Positions 35,480-45,390 of a stretch of DNA of 64,000 nt are shown here, piece after piece. A program made the position numbers and the translations under genes. The notes under the pieces were generated by a model. That model worked only from the letters and a program-made list of their open reading frames with translations, did not search any database and had not been told where the DNA came from. Positions within the stretch are counted from its first letter, which is position 1. Every line of letters begins with the position of its first letter. Origin of the DNA: Selaginella moellendorffii (lineage: Eukaryota; Streptophyta; Lycopodiopsida; Selaginellales; Selaginellaceae); assembly GCF_000143415.4 (NCBI RefSeq), contig NW_003314267.1, positions 420,908 to 484,907 of the forward strand, read 5' to 3'.

Positions 35480-36000
35480 TGATGAATCCCGCGAGAAAGT
35501 TTTGGATCACTGTTGGATGGATTGGATCCATTCGCTACTACTACTACTACTACACTGGCTCGTGATAGCAAGGACTATGGATTTGGAGCAAGAGACGAGG
35601 CAGGGGGGCTCAAAACAAGAGCTTTTTGTTTTGATTCCATCCATCCGCGCTTGTATATATGTTACACCTTTCCTACTTTTTGTTTTTTTGAATTGAAAAA
35701 CCGCGGGATTTTTAAAATTTTTGTCAATAAGCTATCTTTCGTACCATTTTATATGAATTGTCTTCTTAATTCATGTCTTAATTCATGTTAGATGTGTATA
35801 AAAACAATCACCAACACTGATGGAATCATTTGGCCTGAGAAAAGAAAAATAAAGAAAAATAAAGAATAGACGATCTAGTTATAAGAAACACGAACCTGTA
35901 GACTTGGAGAGATCTTGGAGTGTCACGAGTCCACCAAAAGAAAATGGTTGGTGTCCTATATGTGAGTGGGGCACGATGGCTGAAATGGACGTCAACTTAC
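35480..36000. other. Convergent 3' region with CTA repeat
   Basis: 521 bases between the EXORDIUM-like stop and the end of the BNR/sialidase-like gene. A (CTA)n microsatellite lies near 35535-35553. The rest is AT-rich 3' untranslated or intergenic sequence without a gene. Confidence 0.5.
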
Positions 36001-37666
36001 TCAATCTCTTGTCTTCCTGAATGTCTCGATTCTCAAAACTACGTGCTGTACGAAGAAAATGTTCATGGAAACCAATGACTAGAAAGCAGCGTTGTACCTT
36101 TATCTGGACTCGATTATAAGTGTATGTGACGTGAACAAGACCGGTGAAAGACTGGATCACTGCGGCGTACGAGAATTCGCCGCCTTCTTGTTCTTCCAGA
36201 GTAATCTCCTCTGTCCAAGTGTCTCCGTCGTCGCCGGAGACTCCCACCTTGAGTATACCACGAGAGTCGGTGTTGTAAACAAGTAGAAGCGTGCCATCGC
36301 GCAGCTTAACGCCATCGAATCCTGCGTTGATTTTGTGAGACTGGCGTGAAGAAACAAACGTACGAGTTTACCGCAGTTTGGATTTGGGAGCTGAGTCGGA
36401 GTGGCGTAGGTCCACGAGCGTCCTCCATCGGACGATGAGGCCATGCATATTTTCCCAATCTCCTGCGTTGCTCTTAGAAGCACTCGGACTGTGCCATTGT
36501 CCGTGAGATATGGAACAGGTTGAATGACACCCATTGGAGTATGTTGGACGTAAATCGGACCATGCTTTCTCCACGTATAGCCTGAATCTTCGGTAACCTG
36601 CAGTACTGTGTTTGCAATCGCAAAGACAGAACAAGCAGAAGAAAGTGCTTACCTCCATCCACGCACCCCATGCATCCCAGCTTTCAACAGACGATCCACA
36701 AAGAAGTCTTCCATCTCTCAGGAGTAAAGGCTGGAAACGACGAAGAAAAGCAAACCATGTTGAAGATTGGAAACACAGAGATTCTGTTTTACCTTGTTCT
36801 TTATAGGACCAAGAATTCCAGGAGGAAGAGCTTGCCTCGCAGACCAGGTTACTCCGTTGTCAAATGATCTCTTCATAAACCCGCTCCATCTGCAAAACAC
36901 CACGAACCGAAATCAGCTAAAGTGGTTCAAAGAGATGGATGATGCGTACTTCTGAACTTCTGGACCAATTTTGTAAAACAGCAACACTTCGCCTTTGGGC
37001 ATTTTAAACAGAACGGGATTCCACATGGGGACACCCAACTCGGAATCAGCTACTTGAGGATCAGACCAGACACCATGCTGAAATACCAAAGAAAAGAATG
37101 TATACATCATGAACAAGGAGAAACAAAACTATACCTTGAAGCGCTGTGTCCAGATCACAACATCACTGTCGCCTTCATACGTTCCTCCAAAGTATGCCAC
37201 CATAAAATGCTCGGGCTCAAGCTGTGAAGTTCCTCATTTAATTCCGAGAATGGACGTATAACTTACCTCGACAATCGTCGATGCATGGCAGCTGTTGAAC
37301 GGTGCAAGACCTTTCTCGAATAAAAACTCCTCCTTGACAATGCCGATTCTCCCAGACAGCAATCTACTCATTTTCGTGCTGGATAAAAAAAAAAAAACTT
37401 CCAGGAACCATAGAAAGAGCTAAAGAAACCGTACTTCTCACTGCGAAGCCACAGCTTTAGATCTTCCGCCGAGGAGAGGGCACGCTCCAAGCTCGGCACA
37501 AAATGCGTGGAATGCGCGAAATTGATGTACAAGACCACAATCCCGGCCAGCGCCGCCGACGCTAGAAGAGAAGAACACCCGAAGTTAAACTATCCTGGAA
37601 TTATCAAAGGGAAATACCGGCGGCTCGAGGATCTACGCAGCGCCTCGCCCTGACGATCGCTCCCAT
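36001..37666 (-). CDS. BNR/Asp-box sialidase-like protein
   Basis: Ten exons on the minus strand: 37666-37618, 37561-37435, 37378-37267, 37221-37135, 37077-36950, 36889-36793, 36730-36653, 36597-36372, 36321-36098, 36045-36001, giving 390 residues with all frames continuous. The N-terminus has a membrane anchor or signal segment ([18 protein letters not shown]). The beta-propeller region contains Asp-box type repeats [11 protein letters not shown] and [11 protein letters not shown] and family blocks [30 protein letters not shown] and [20 protein letters not shown]. It belongs to the plant BNR_2 sialidase-fold proteins, whose substrate is not established; plants are thought to have little or no sialic acid. 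A truncated copy of this gene lies at 41811-42232 on the opposite strand. Confidence 0.9.
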
Positions 37667-38149
37667 CTTCCAGGTAACAAATCGGATGTAGAACTGCGAG
37701 AAAGCGACATTCGGCGAGAGGAAAGAGGAGATAGAGAAATGGGGCCGACCTGCCAGGACGCTCCGCCATCGCCATCAGCGCCAGAGCCTCCATCGCCAGA
37801 GAAACAAATATATCTCTTGGGCCTTTCCTTGTGAGAATCGACCCTGGAATCTCTTCCTCTGTGTTTTGATATTTGGTAGTATGAACCCTACTCCCTAGGG
37901 TTTGAGGGGTGGGAGATTCTTTTTACGCTCTTTCAATTGGAGTGTTAAAAAATTCTACAATTCTTGATGCCAGTTCGCAGCTGGCTAACGAAGGATGTCT
38001 CTTCTATCTGGAAGAAGAGAGTATCAGCGCTGCTCGATACCTGAAATATAGAAAGACTTATAGTCGAAAAACATTACAATGTCTGAAACAAACATCCGAC
38101 ACAGTGCTGCTCAGAAACGGTCCAAGAACTTTGGGATACGTACAAAATA
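37667..38149. other. Upstream region of the BNR/sialidase-like gene
   Basis: Contains the 5' untranslated and promoter region of the minus-strand gene with a CCCTAGGG-type motif at about 37893-37900. An ATG at 37793 opens a frame out of phase with the coding frame and could be an upstream reading frame. No independent gene is supported. Confidence 0.4.
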
Positions 38150-38290
38150 AGACACATATTACCTTAGTGACACTCGCCGAACTGTACCATCTAGTTCGGC
38201 TTTGCAATCTGCGGACAAAGAAAATCAATCCAAAAACAAGCAACCCCTGGGAGTCATCACCGGCGCTCCATTCTCGATCCTCGCCAAATC
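38150..38290 (-). pseudogene. Fragment of the protease-like gene (copy of 20719-21130)
   Basis: On the minus strand the fragment reads GARIENGAPVMTPRG, then a remnant of the parent's first intron ending in a tttgtccgcag acceptor, then attgca and gatggtacagttcgg, matching pieces of the parent's exons 2 and 3. The middle of the parent (end of exon 1, most of exon 2) is deleted, so the fragment cannot encode the protein. Presence of intron sequence means it arose by DNA duplication, not retrocopying. Confidence 0.75.
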
Positions 38291-38510
38291 AAGCTCCCTG
38301 AAGCGATCGAAGCCCTAGGAGGAGGACGCCGATGGAGCTGCTGGAGATGCCGCTGCTGCCTCTGCGAAGACGAGGAAGAAGAAGAGAGTGATGATCCGAA
38401 ATTCGGAATAAAAGAAGAGGCAGCTCGATTTTGTTTAGAGCGAATCTAAGAGCGTCTTTTTACGTGTGCCCAATGTAAAACCAATGTTGTTATACACTAT
38501 TCCTCCTTCC

Positions 38511-41500
38511 TCACTCACTGTACGCGAGAACAATGAAAACATCGTTAGTAGACCATTTCCTTGCAGCGTGTTTCTTGGCGGGATTGATGGAAGGACGGTC
38601 GGCACAAGCTGCTTGATATCCGATCAATATCTCTTGCCGCTTTCTCGCGCGCATCATCAGCTCAAAGAAGCTCAGCACTTCCTGGTCGTATAAGTAGAGC
38701 TCGCCCGACCGAATGTAGATCTCATTCCCCTGTGAGGAAAACTTGTGTATCAACTTGAAAGCTTGCGAGCCATGGGCTTACTTCTTCAGCGAATAGCTCC
38801 TCCAGAACTCGGTTGATCTGCTTGTCTTCCGCTACCATTGCCAGAGCCATGCTCACGAGCTCGTTGGAGAGGACGCAGTCGGTGATCTTGGACACCGAGA
38901 CCAGGTGTTTTGTTCTCGAGTCGAGGATCTCGCTGATGATTATTGACTGGTTTGATGCCTGCTGCATTTCTCGTATCCAGGAGGTTTGCAGGGATCCAGC
39001 CTGCCGGACTTGGACAGCTCTTAGATCTCGGTATGGTAATCGCTTTGACTGGAGAATGACACGAGATTAAGTTGGCTTCCGGGGGGTTAAAAACTCGACG
39101 TACCTGGATGTCACGTATCAGTAGTAGAGTAGCTAAAGAGCGCGAGTCTGCGTGGATTACCGAATCTTCAAGCTCCTCATCTGCCAGAATCAATATCTAC
39201 AAGAAGGAAAGAAAGTTATGGATTTTTATTACATGAAACGAAACTTTACCGAGTCAAATGTTTCCAGCGGCAAGCTTTCGAGGTGTCTTCGGATAACAGG
39301 GTTTCCCTCACGATGCACCAGATGGACGTTCTCAAGCCGCTTGGGATCAAGGCCACCGTCGATAAGCTTCTTTTCTCTTTCATGCTCTGGCACGCCGCTG
39401 AACATCCATAGCTCCGATCCTTGTGCAAGAGAAGCCTCTAAAACCTGAAAGCTGGGATAAGTTCCACACGGCAAAGAAAAACTGAGAAGAGGACCTACAA
39501 CAATCATGTCATCTATATCTCGCCGCCAACCACAAAACAGCATTTTCTCGGGATATTTTCGAGGAATTACAATCTTCGGTAGTGCAGCTTTCTTCACCTG
39601 GCCAAAACAAACCAAGTAAGTTGCAATGAGACAGTGAAACAACAGTACCTTCGGTAGCGAACTTGGAAAGTAACTGTCGTCATCTTCTGCAATCACTAGA
39701 ATTTCATCATCCTCGCATATGATGTAGTCATCATCTGGATTCAAGGCAATTTTGCCTGCGTTAGCTGCTACCTTAACCCCGCAAGGTATCGCATCAGGGA
39801 ATGAAACAAGAACGTCTTCAAATGTCATCCCAACAAGCTGTGGCCATCGTTTAAGATAGAATTCCGCGTTATCAAATCCAAGTATATCCTCCCATATCTG
39901 CAAGAAGGGCTGTTAACAGAGATTACGTAGAGAAACAAAAAAAAAAAACCTGTGCAAGCCCCGGTTGACGAGCGCATTGAATCATAAGTCGACCAATAAC
40001 ATCATGTGCCACGACCGTTTCTACCAGATCGCCTCCAACAAGTTTCACCAGTGGTTCGTTATCTATGTCACTGAGTTCGACCACGACGTGACCCTTCAAT
40101 CCTTCTTTCACTGCTGTCAAACTTAAAACCACTCTCAAGGCCCGAGCATCGCTCTGTAAATAGGAAAACTCAGTAAGTTACAAAACTATCAGAGCATGGA
40201 AAGTAAGAAAACCTGATCAGCGTTCCCAGGTTCTGCAAGTACTATAATGGCACGAGCCTTAGACACTGAAACCTGAAAGTCGTTTTAAGGAAAAAAATAA
40301 ATCGTGAAGACATTTCCGCATACCTTCTTAAGGTCGGCCATGATGAGAGGACTTCCACTTCTACAGATGACATAAGTTCCGAGAAAATCAAATTCCATCT
40401 TCCCAATGTCGGCCTCCATTTCCTCTTTATCTCTTTCAGAAAGAATGACGATCACCCCACCACCTAAACTTTGGTTGGCAATTGCAAGCTGGTTTAGCAG
40501 CGAGTTCTACAACAGCCACTGCGGTTTGAAGCCTTAATGCTAAAAAGATAGAGAAAACTTACAAGTTTGTCGCTCCATCCAAGGATCAAAGTGTGGTTGC
40601 TCTCAATGACGTCGCTCTTTCCCTTTCGAAGCGAGTCTACTTTCTCTGAAATGGCATCCGAAATAAGACCGAGCATGAGAGCAAAAATAAGCAGCCCGCC
40701 AAGGCTGATACAAACTGATACGATTCTGGAACCCAAGCCGACGCTGTCAGCGTGGTTGCCAGAATCCGCTACATAACTCCAAGTTCGCCATAGCGCATCT
40801 TCAAAAGTATCCTCAGTAACAGAATATAATGCAATCCCACCGAAAGCTATTAGAAGCATTGTTGCGAGAAGTAGAGCAATCGGCTTTGCAATTGCGTTCG
40901 AAAATATCAAGTCCACGAGATACGCTAACCTCTTGCTCGGAGGGACTTCTTCGTCTGTGATGTTTCTCGTTAGCTTGCTGTGTATGTCATCCATAACTCT
41001 CAGAATTAGAAAAGGCATAGCAAGAAAGAAGACAGTCACAAAAAGTGCAAGCCTCCTAGCCGGTTTCTGGTCAAGATTTGTTTCCAGAGTGCTCATTCTC
41101 GTTGTGCATGTCTCGATTTGTGCCTGGAGTTTGACAAGAGATTCCTGCCATAGGATAGCAAATGCTAAAATAAAGTCATGATAGAATACCAAACAAAGAA
41201 CTCTTTTTACCTTGACGTTTTGTCGCTCTGCTCGCAAAACCAGGGTGTACACAATCAGCGCGAAGTAGGACAGTATAAGCTGGAAACAAACGAATGGATG
41301 CAAAGGATAGAAATATTGTTTAGAGCTTTACCAAAAGAGCGAGCGACGCATAGATGAAAAGTCTCACGAACTGTGTAGTGTTCCAGTTAGAAACTCCATC
41401 CGCGACTCGAGAGCCATGAGACTCCTCCAAAGAATCCATCGACTTCGATTTTTTCACCCGGGGGTTATCCCGATCATCCCTCGCCTTTGATCCAGGCTCC

Positions 41501-41781
41501 GCCTCCTCCTTATCCACAATGATCCAGCTATCATCTGGCCTGGAATCCTCACTCCTGAATTTCTCGACAGCCAAGCGCCGAGACTCACTAGCGCTCTTCA
41601 ATCGCCTGACGATCGGCGGCGGCCCTGAGAAAACAGGGCTCGCGGCATCCTTGAGATTGGATGGAATCGAGGACGATCTTCTCAGAGATCTCCCACCTGA
41701 GAAGCAAATGCACCAAGATTATAGAAACAGAGGACAGAAATATATGCTCAAACCTTGCTCCTGGCAGCTGCCGCCTCGCAT
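38511..41781 (-). CDS. CASTOR/POLLUX-type ion channel
   Basis: Thirteen exons on the minus strand: 41781-41754, 41696-41332, 41279-41211, 41144-40563, 40506-40324, 40272-40213, 40153-39950, 39897-39649, 39597-39499, 39444-39250, 39196-39104, 39048-38782, 38729-38511, giving 870 residues; all are GT-AG and in frame. Four membrane segments are followed by the filter region SYVADSGNHADS, then RCK-like domains (FDFLGTYVICRSGSPLIMAD; GHVVVELSDIDNEPL). The family is a nuclear-envelope cation channel needed for calcium spiking in root symbiosis (DMI1/POLLUX, CASTOR). The N-terminus is Ser/Arg-rich. Whether it is the CASTOR or POLLUX orthologue needs a tree; the Ser-containing filter is seen in both. 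Confidence 0.93.
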
Positions 41782-41810
41782 CGTGCGCGCATGCTCATCG
41801 CAAAGCTCAA

Positions 41811-42232
41811 AACCCTAGGGTGTGGGGTTCATACTACTGTTCCCGCCAAATATTAAAATGGGGCTTAATCTCTTCCTTGCAGCAGAGAGGGTGCGCCATT
41901 TCACCAGAAATGCGGCTCCGTCGTTGCTGGGACCAGGAACTCCACGGATTTGAGAGCACCTGGAAGATGGGAGCTAGGGTCAGGGCGAGATCATCAAGCT
42001 GCCGGTATTTCCCTCTGATAATTCTTCAGTAATTTTGCTCATCGCATTTTGTGTGTGAGCCCTCTCCTGGGCCAAAGATCTAAAGCTATAGCTTCGCAGT
42101 GAGAGTTAAGAAGCTTAAGCCCAACCATGGTGGCATACGTATCAAGGCGACTTGTTCCTACATGATGGATATACTTGTCTGGTCTCTTCGGAGTGGTATG
42201 TGGAATCCTGTTCTGTTTAAAATGCCCAAGCG
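41811..42232 (+). pseudogene. Truncated inverted copy of BNR/sialidase-like gene 5' part
   Basis: Plus-strand matches, in order, to the gene at 36001-37666 and its upstream region: aaccctagggtgtggggttc with ttcatactac (upstream), acctggaagatgggag (start codon region), cggtatttccctctgataat (exon 1 end and intron 1), agatctaaagct then gcttcgcagtgaga (exon 2), gtggcatac (exon 4) and gtggaatcctgttctgttta (exon 5). Intervening sequence is shrunken and frames are broken. It begins only about 30 bases from the CASTOR/POLLUX start on the other strand. Confidence 0.82.
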
Positions 42233-42654
42233 GTTACCATATTGCGAGAAATGCAGCGGGCATCAATCCATGAACTCGTTCTCAACAGCGGCTGTGCAAG
42301 GCTATGGCATGGTTTCCTTGGCCAACACTTGCAGAACAACAAAGCCGGCCTCTTTAATAGCGCATCAAACAACTTCCCTTCAGCAGCAAACGTTTAGCGG
42401 CAACAACAAAACAATCTTTTAGGAAAATTCTTTCAAATCTCGCCACCTAAAGACCACAATGTCAGAGTCTTGTGCCTGGAAGGAGCTGGCTCTTCGACTT
42501 GGGCTCCTCAGTGGATCTCTTCCTCTGAGGGCTTCCCTCCTCAAGTATGTGCTCGGGACAAGGTCACGGCTATGGCGGAAGGGTGGCAGCTCGTCGTACG
42601 GTGTATGGTGCCAAAGCCGTAGACAACAGCCACAGTATTTCGAAATGAAATAAT
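42233..42654. other. Intergenic, no supported gene
   Basis: Short frames only; the 64-codon one at 42459 has no recognised motif. Nothing convincing was found between the truncated gene copy and the tRNA gene. Confidence 0.4.
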
Positions 42655-42661
42655 TTAAAAA
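42655..42661 (-). terminator. Pol III terminator of tRNA-iMet
   Basis: On the minus strand a run of six T follows the tRNA 3' end by about 8 bases, the usual RNA polymerase III stop. Confidence 0.75.
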
Positions 42662-42668
42662 ACTTTGC

Positions 42669-42740
42669 TATCAGAGGGAGGTTTCGATCCTCCGACCTGT
42701 GGGTTATGGGCCCACCACGCTTCCGCTGCGCCACTCTGAT
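42669..42740 (-). tRNA. Initiator tRNA-Met (CAT)
   Basis: 72 bases on the minus strand fold as a full cloverleaf: acceptor AUCAGAG/CUCUGAU with discriminator A, anticodon stem GUGGG/CCCAC with loop CCCAUAA (anticodon CAU, plus-strand 42706-42708), and T arm GGAGG-AUCGAAA-CCUCC. The A1-U72 pair, the three G-C pairs next to the anticodon loop and the AUCGAAA T loop are initiator features. There is no intron, unlike plant elongator tRNA-Met. CCA is not encoded. Confidence 0.95.
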
Positions 42741-42847
42741 TTGTAATAATCAGGGTCTGGCTTTTATATTTAAAAGGTTTACCCACTCAAATTGAAACCA
42801 AAATAAATTATGTCAAAAAAGCTAGAGTAGCATTAGGGCTCTTGGCT

Positions 42848-43152
42848 ATGGCGTCGCCAGCAGCAGCAGCAGCGGCAACAGGGCCGGCGGCCACGGCCTA
42901 CTGGCGCGTCGCGGGCATGACCTACATGTCCTACGCAAACGCCTGTGCCACGCACCTCCGCAAGTGCCTCAAGGAGCCCTACAAGACCCAGACTGCCGCC
43001 AGGGAGCAAGTCCACTACAAGATCACCAAGTGGGTCGACGGCGTCGCCCAAAAGCCAGGTAAATCCCTCCCTCTCGCCAGAGAAAGAAGAATGTGGCTTC
43101 TCATATCACTGGCATTTCCACAGAGTTTCGGGGAACCGGAGGATTCGAGTGA
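42848..43152 (+). CDS. Mitochondrial ATP synthase epsilon subunit
   Basis: Two exons: 42848-43058 and 43124-43152, giving 79 residues. The family core is clear: YWRVAGMTYMSYANACATHL then KCLKEPYKTQ and KITKWVDGVAQKP. It is a small subunit of the F1 central stalk of the inner mitochondrial membrane. Compared with the usual plant protein of about 70 residues there is an extra Ala-rich N-terminus, encoded by a GCA/GCG repeat, just after the Met. The short last exon (EFRGTGGFE) fits the short variable tail of the family. The gene starts about 110 bases from the tRNA gene on the opposite strand. Confidence 0.88.
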
Positions 43153-43380
43153 GAGTGGTCGATCCATTGCCCCCAAATAATTGGAAACGCTTGTTAGGCT
43201 CTCCCTCTCTCTCTTTTGTTTCTTCTGGCTTGGTGATTCCTCCAGCAATAACCTGTAGAGGATTCAACACGATAATTTTCGCTGAAATTCGAGAAAGCTC
43301 TCATAGTTTTGGCCCGAATATCTTCGTGTCCCATCATCTTTCTTTATTCTATCTAGCGGAACACCATGTCCACCCCGAGA

Positions 43381-44968
43381 TTACTGGATGTCGTTGGCAA
43401 GGATTGCTGCATCGTCCTGAGAAGCCAAGAAGCTTGAAACCAGATGATCAGGCAGATTGAACGACAACGCAAGAATGCCGAGCTCCAACTTCTCGAGCAC
43501 GGAGCCTCTCCCTGCAAAAACCATCCACGATCACAACTTCTAGCCAAAAGCGTCCTTCCTACCTGCGAGAAACTGTATCCCCTCGGTGACCTCCGAGCGA
43601 GAATCCGCCGCGACAGTGAAGCTGACAAACTCCAAGCACTCGTGAGTAGCAGCGATCTGGGAAGCCGGGAAAAACTGCGGTACGTGGAAGATGGTGCCTG
43701 CATTGAGCTTGGCATCGACGCCATTCGTGCCGTTGGGAAGAGCGACTTGGAGGCTTCCAGTGCCATTTGTCACCACTCCAAACTCAGCTCCTTGCTTACT
43801 CCAGTGCGGAGCCAAAAAGCTACCCTGCCAGAGATGTGTTAGAGAACCAAGCAAGTTTTATGAGACTTTGTGAACTTACCGCTTGCAACTTGACGATGGA
43901 AACTCCAATCCGGCCTGATGCCAGTGCTTGCACGTCTTCGCCGAGAGTGGAGGCAATCCAGCCGTGTTGGTTCTCGAATGCTCGCTTCTCAAAGAGGTTG
44001 AAGATCTTGTCTTTGCGCTTCTCCTTGTCCTCGTCTTCCTTGTGCTTCTTGTCATCGTCCTTGTGTTTCTTGTCGTCCTCATCCTTCTTGTGCTTCTTGT
44101 CGTCCTTGTGTTTCTTGTGTTTCTTGTCCTCGTCCTTCTTGTGCTTCTTGTTGGAGACCACGCTTTCCAGATAGTTCTCTTGGCCTTTTAATCGTGCAAA
44201 CATCCCAACGCTCGTGGGGATGATTGGTCCTCCATCCTGGGAGCCAAATACGTTCTTGATCTCCTCCTCCGATACCTGCACAGACAAGCCGATGAGAGCA
44301 GATCCCCGTACAAAACGAAGTACCTTGAAAGCTGCTGCTAGAAGGCCCGAACGGAAACCAGCCAATGCAAGTTTAGGATGGAGTCCACCGCCGACGAAGA
44401 ACGACTTCAAATCATCAAAACAAATATATGACTTAGTCTTGCGACAAGCAACCAAAGATTACGCTCTTACCTGAAGTTTACCACTGCGTGACCCCCTGGA
44501 GGTGTCGAAGATACCGATCAGCTCGAGCTTCTCATCTTCGTTCGCATTGAGCACGTAAAAAACAGCTCCAGCAGGAACAGTATAAACGTCCCCTCGTTTC
44601 AAATCCTTCTTGACAGTCGACTCCCCACGAATCGATCCAATCATAGCATCGCCTGATCAGTTTGTGACATCACGATCCAGCGAATTTAAAGAGAACCATT
44701 TTTTATTACCTTTCTGGACATAGAAAACAAGGCTTGCGTCCATGTAATGTGGTAGCAGCAACGCCCGAGGTTCCATGGTGATGAAGCCGAGAGCTACATC
44801 ACGCTCCTTGAGTGACAGGTCCTCGTGAGAGCCCATCAAAGCTCGAATCTCTCCAGCATCACTCTTGACATATTCAACAGGCTCACCGAGGATGAAGTCC
44901 TCATACTCAAATTCGCAGGCCGATGCGGCTGCAAGGACCGCAAGTGCAAGTAGCAAGAGCTTAATCAT
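43381..44968 (-). CDS. Vicilin-like cupin with Lys/His/Asp-rich insertion
   Basis: Six exons on the minus strand: 44968-44710, 44652-44471, 44404-44324, 44275-43880, 43824-43563, 43511-43381, giving 436 residues in continuous frame. A signal peptide (MIKLLLLALAVLAAASACEF) precedes two cupin domains: the first around GFITMEPRALLLPHYMDASL and GDVYTVPAGAVFYVLNANED, the second around SFLAPHWSKQGAEFGVVTNG and NAGTIFHVPQFFPASQIAAT. Between them is an insertion of about 50 residues of KKHKKDED-type repeats (about 43990-44155). It resembles 7S vicilin-like storage proteins of the secretory pathway. Role in a seedless plant is unknown. An alternative Met lies at 44998. Confidence 0.88.
43990..44155 (-). 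repeat. In-frame coding minisatellite (KKHKKDED units)
   Basis: Repeated units reading, on the plus strand, cttcttgtgcttcttgtc and close variants, all in multiples of three. They encode the charged hinge between the two cupin domains of the vicilin-like protein. Confidence 0.85.
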
Positions 44969-45390
44969 CCTGCAGGGACTAGAGGAATTTAGAACCAAAA
45001 GAAAAATCCTAAACCGACTTGCCCGTTCTCGATGAGGTGCTTACTGACCATTATAAAACGAAGATTTCGTCTGCATGCGTGACACCTGTTTTGCTAAATA
45101 AAAGACTGAAAAATGCAAAGTTTAATCGTATTCATGAAATGCTGGATGGAAACACCTGTATTTGGAATGCCATCATCCCAGCGTACACAGCTATCTCTGG
45201 TTACAAATAACCCTCTCCAGTAGGATCAGAGCTACTTACTTAAGCAAGTCCCTGCAAATTTCAATCAGCAACTGGCAATGGTGGTTCATAGCAAGTACCT
45301 TCTATAGTACAAGAATTCTCCCGCAACGACGTGGAGCTAAATAAGCAAGTATCAGTCCAGCTCGCAAGATATAAAACAAGCTTTCGTACC
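44969..45390. other. Intergenic region with PPR-like relic
   Basis: Promoter region of the vicilin-like gene and 3' region of the CSLD gene. It includes a small PPR-like fragment at 45109-45210, listed separately. Confidence 0.4.
45109..45210 (+). pseudogene. Possible single PPR motif remnant
   Basis: A short frame reads FNRIHEMLDGNTCIWNAIIP then AYTAISGYK, with the WNAII.AYT..GY pattern of a PPR S or L motif. It is isolated, with no array around it. It is most likely a relic of a PPR gene. Confidence 0.4.

Noticed and set aside
37590-37793. Upstream ATG frame (MEALALMAMAERPG) as the start of the BNR-like protein
   Set aside because: It is out of phase with the coding frame and ends at a stop; the ATG at 37666 splices in frame to exon 2.
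42459-42653. 64-codon frame before the tRNA gene
   Set aside because: No motif, no homologous copy in the window and no promoter or splice evidence.
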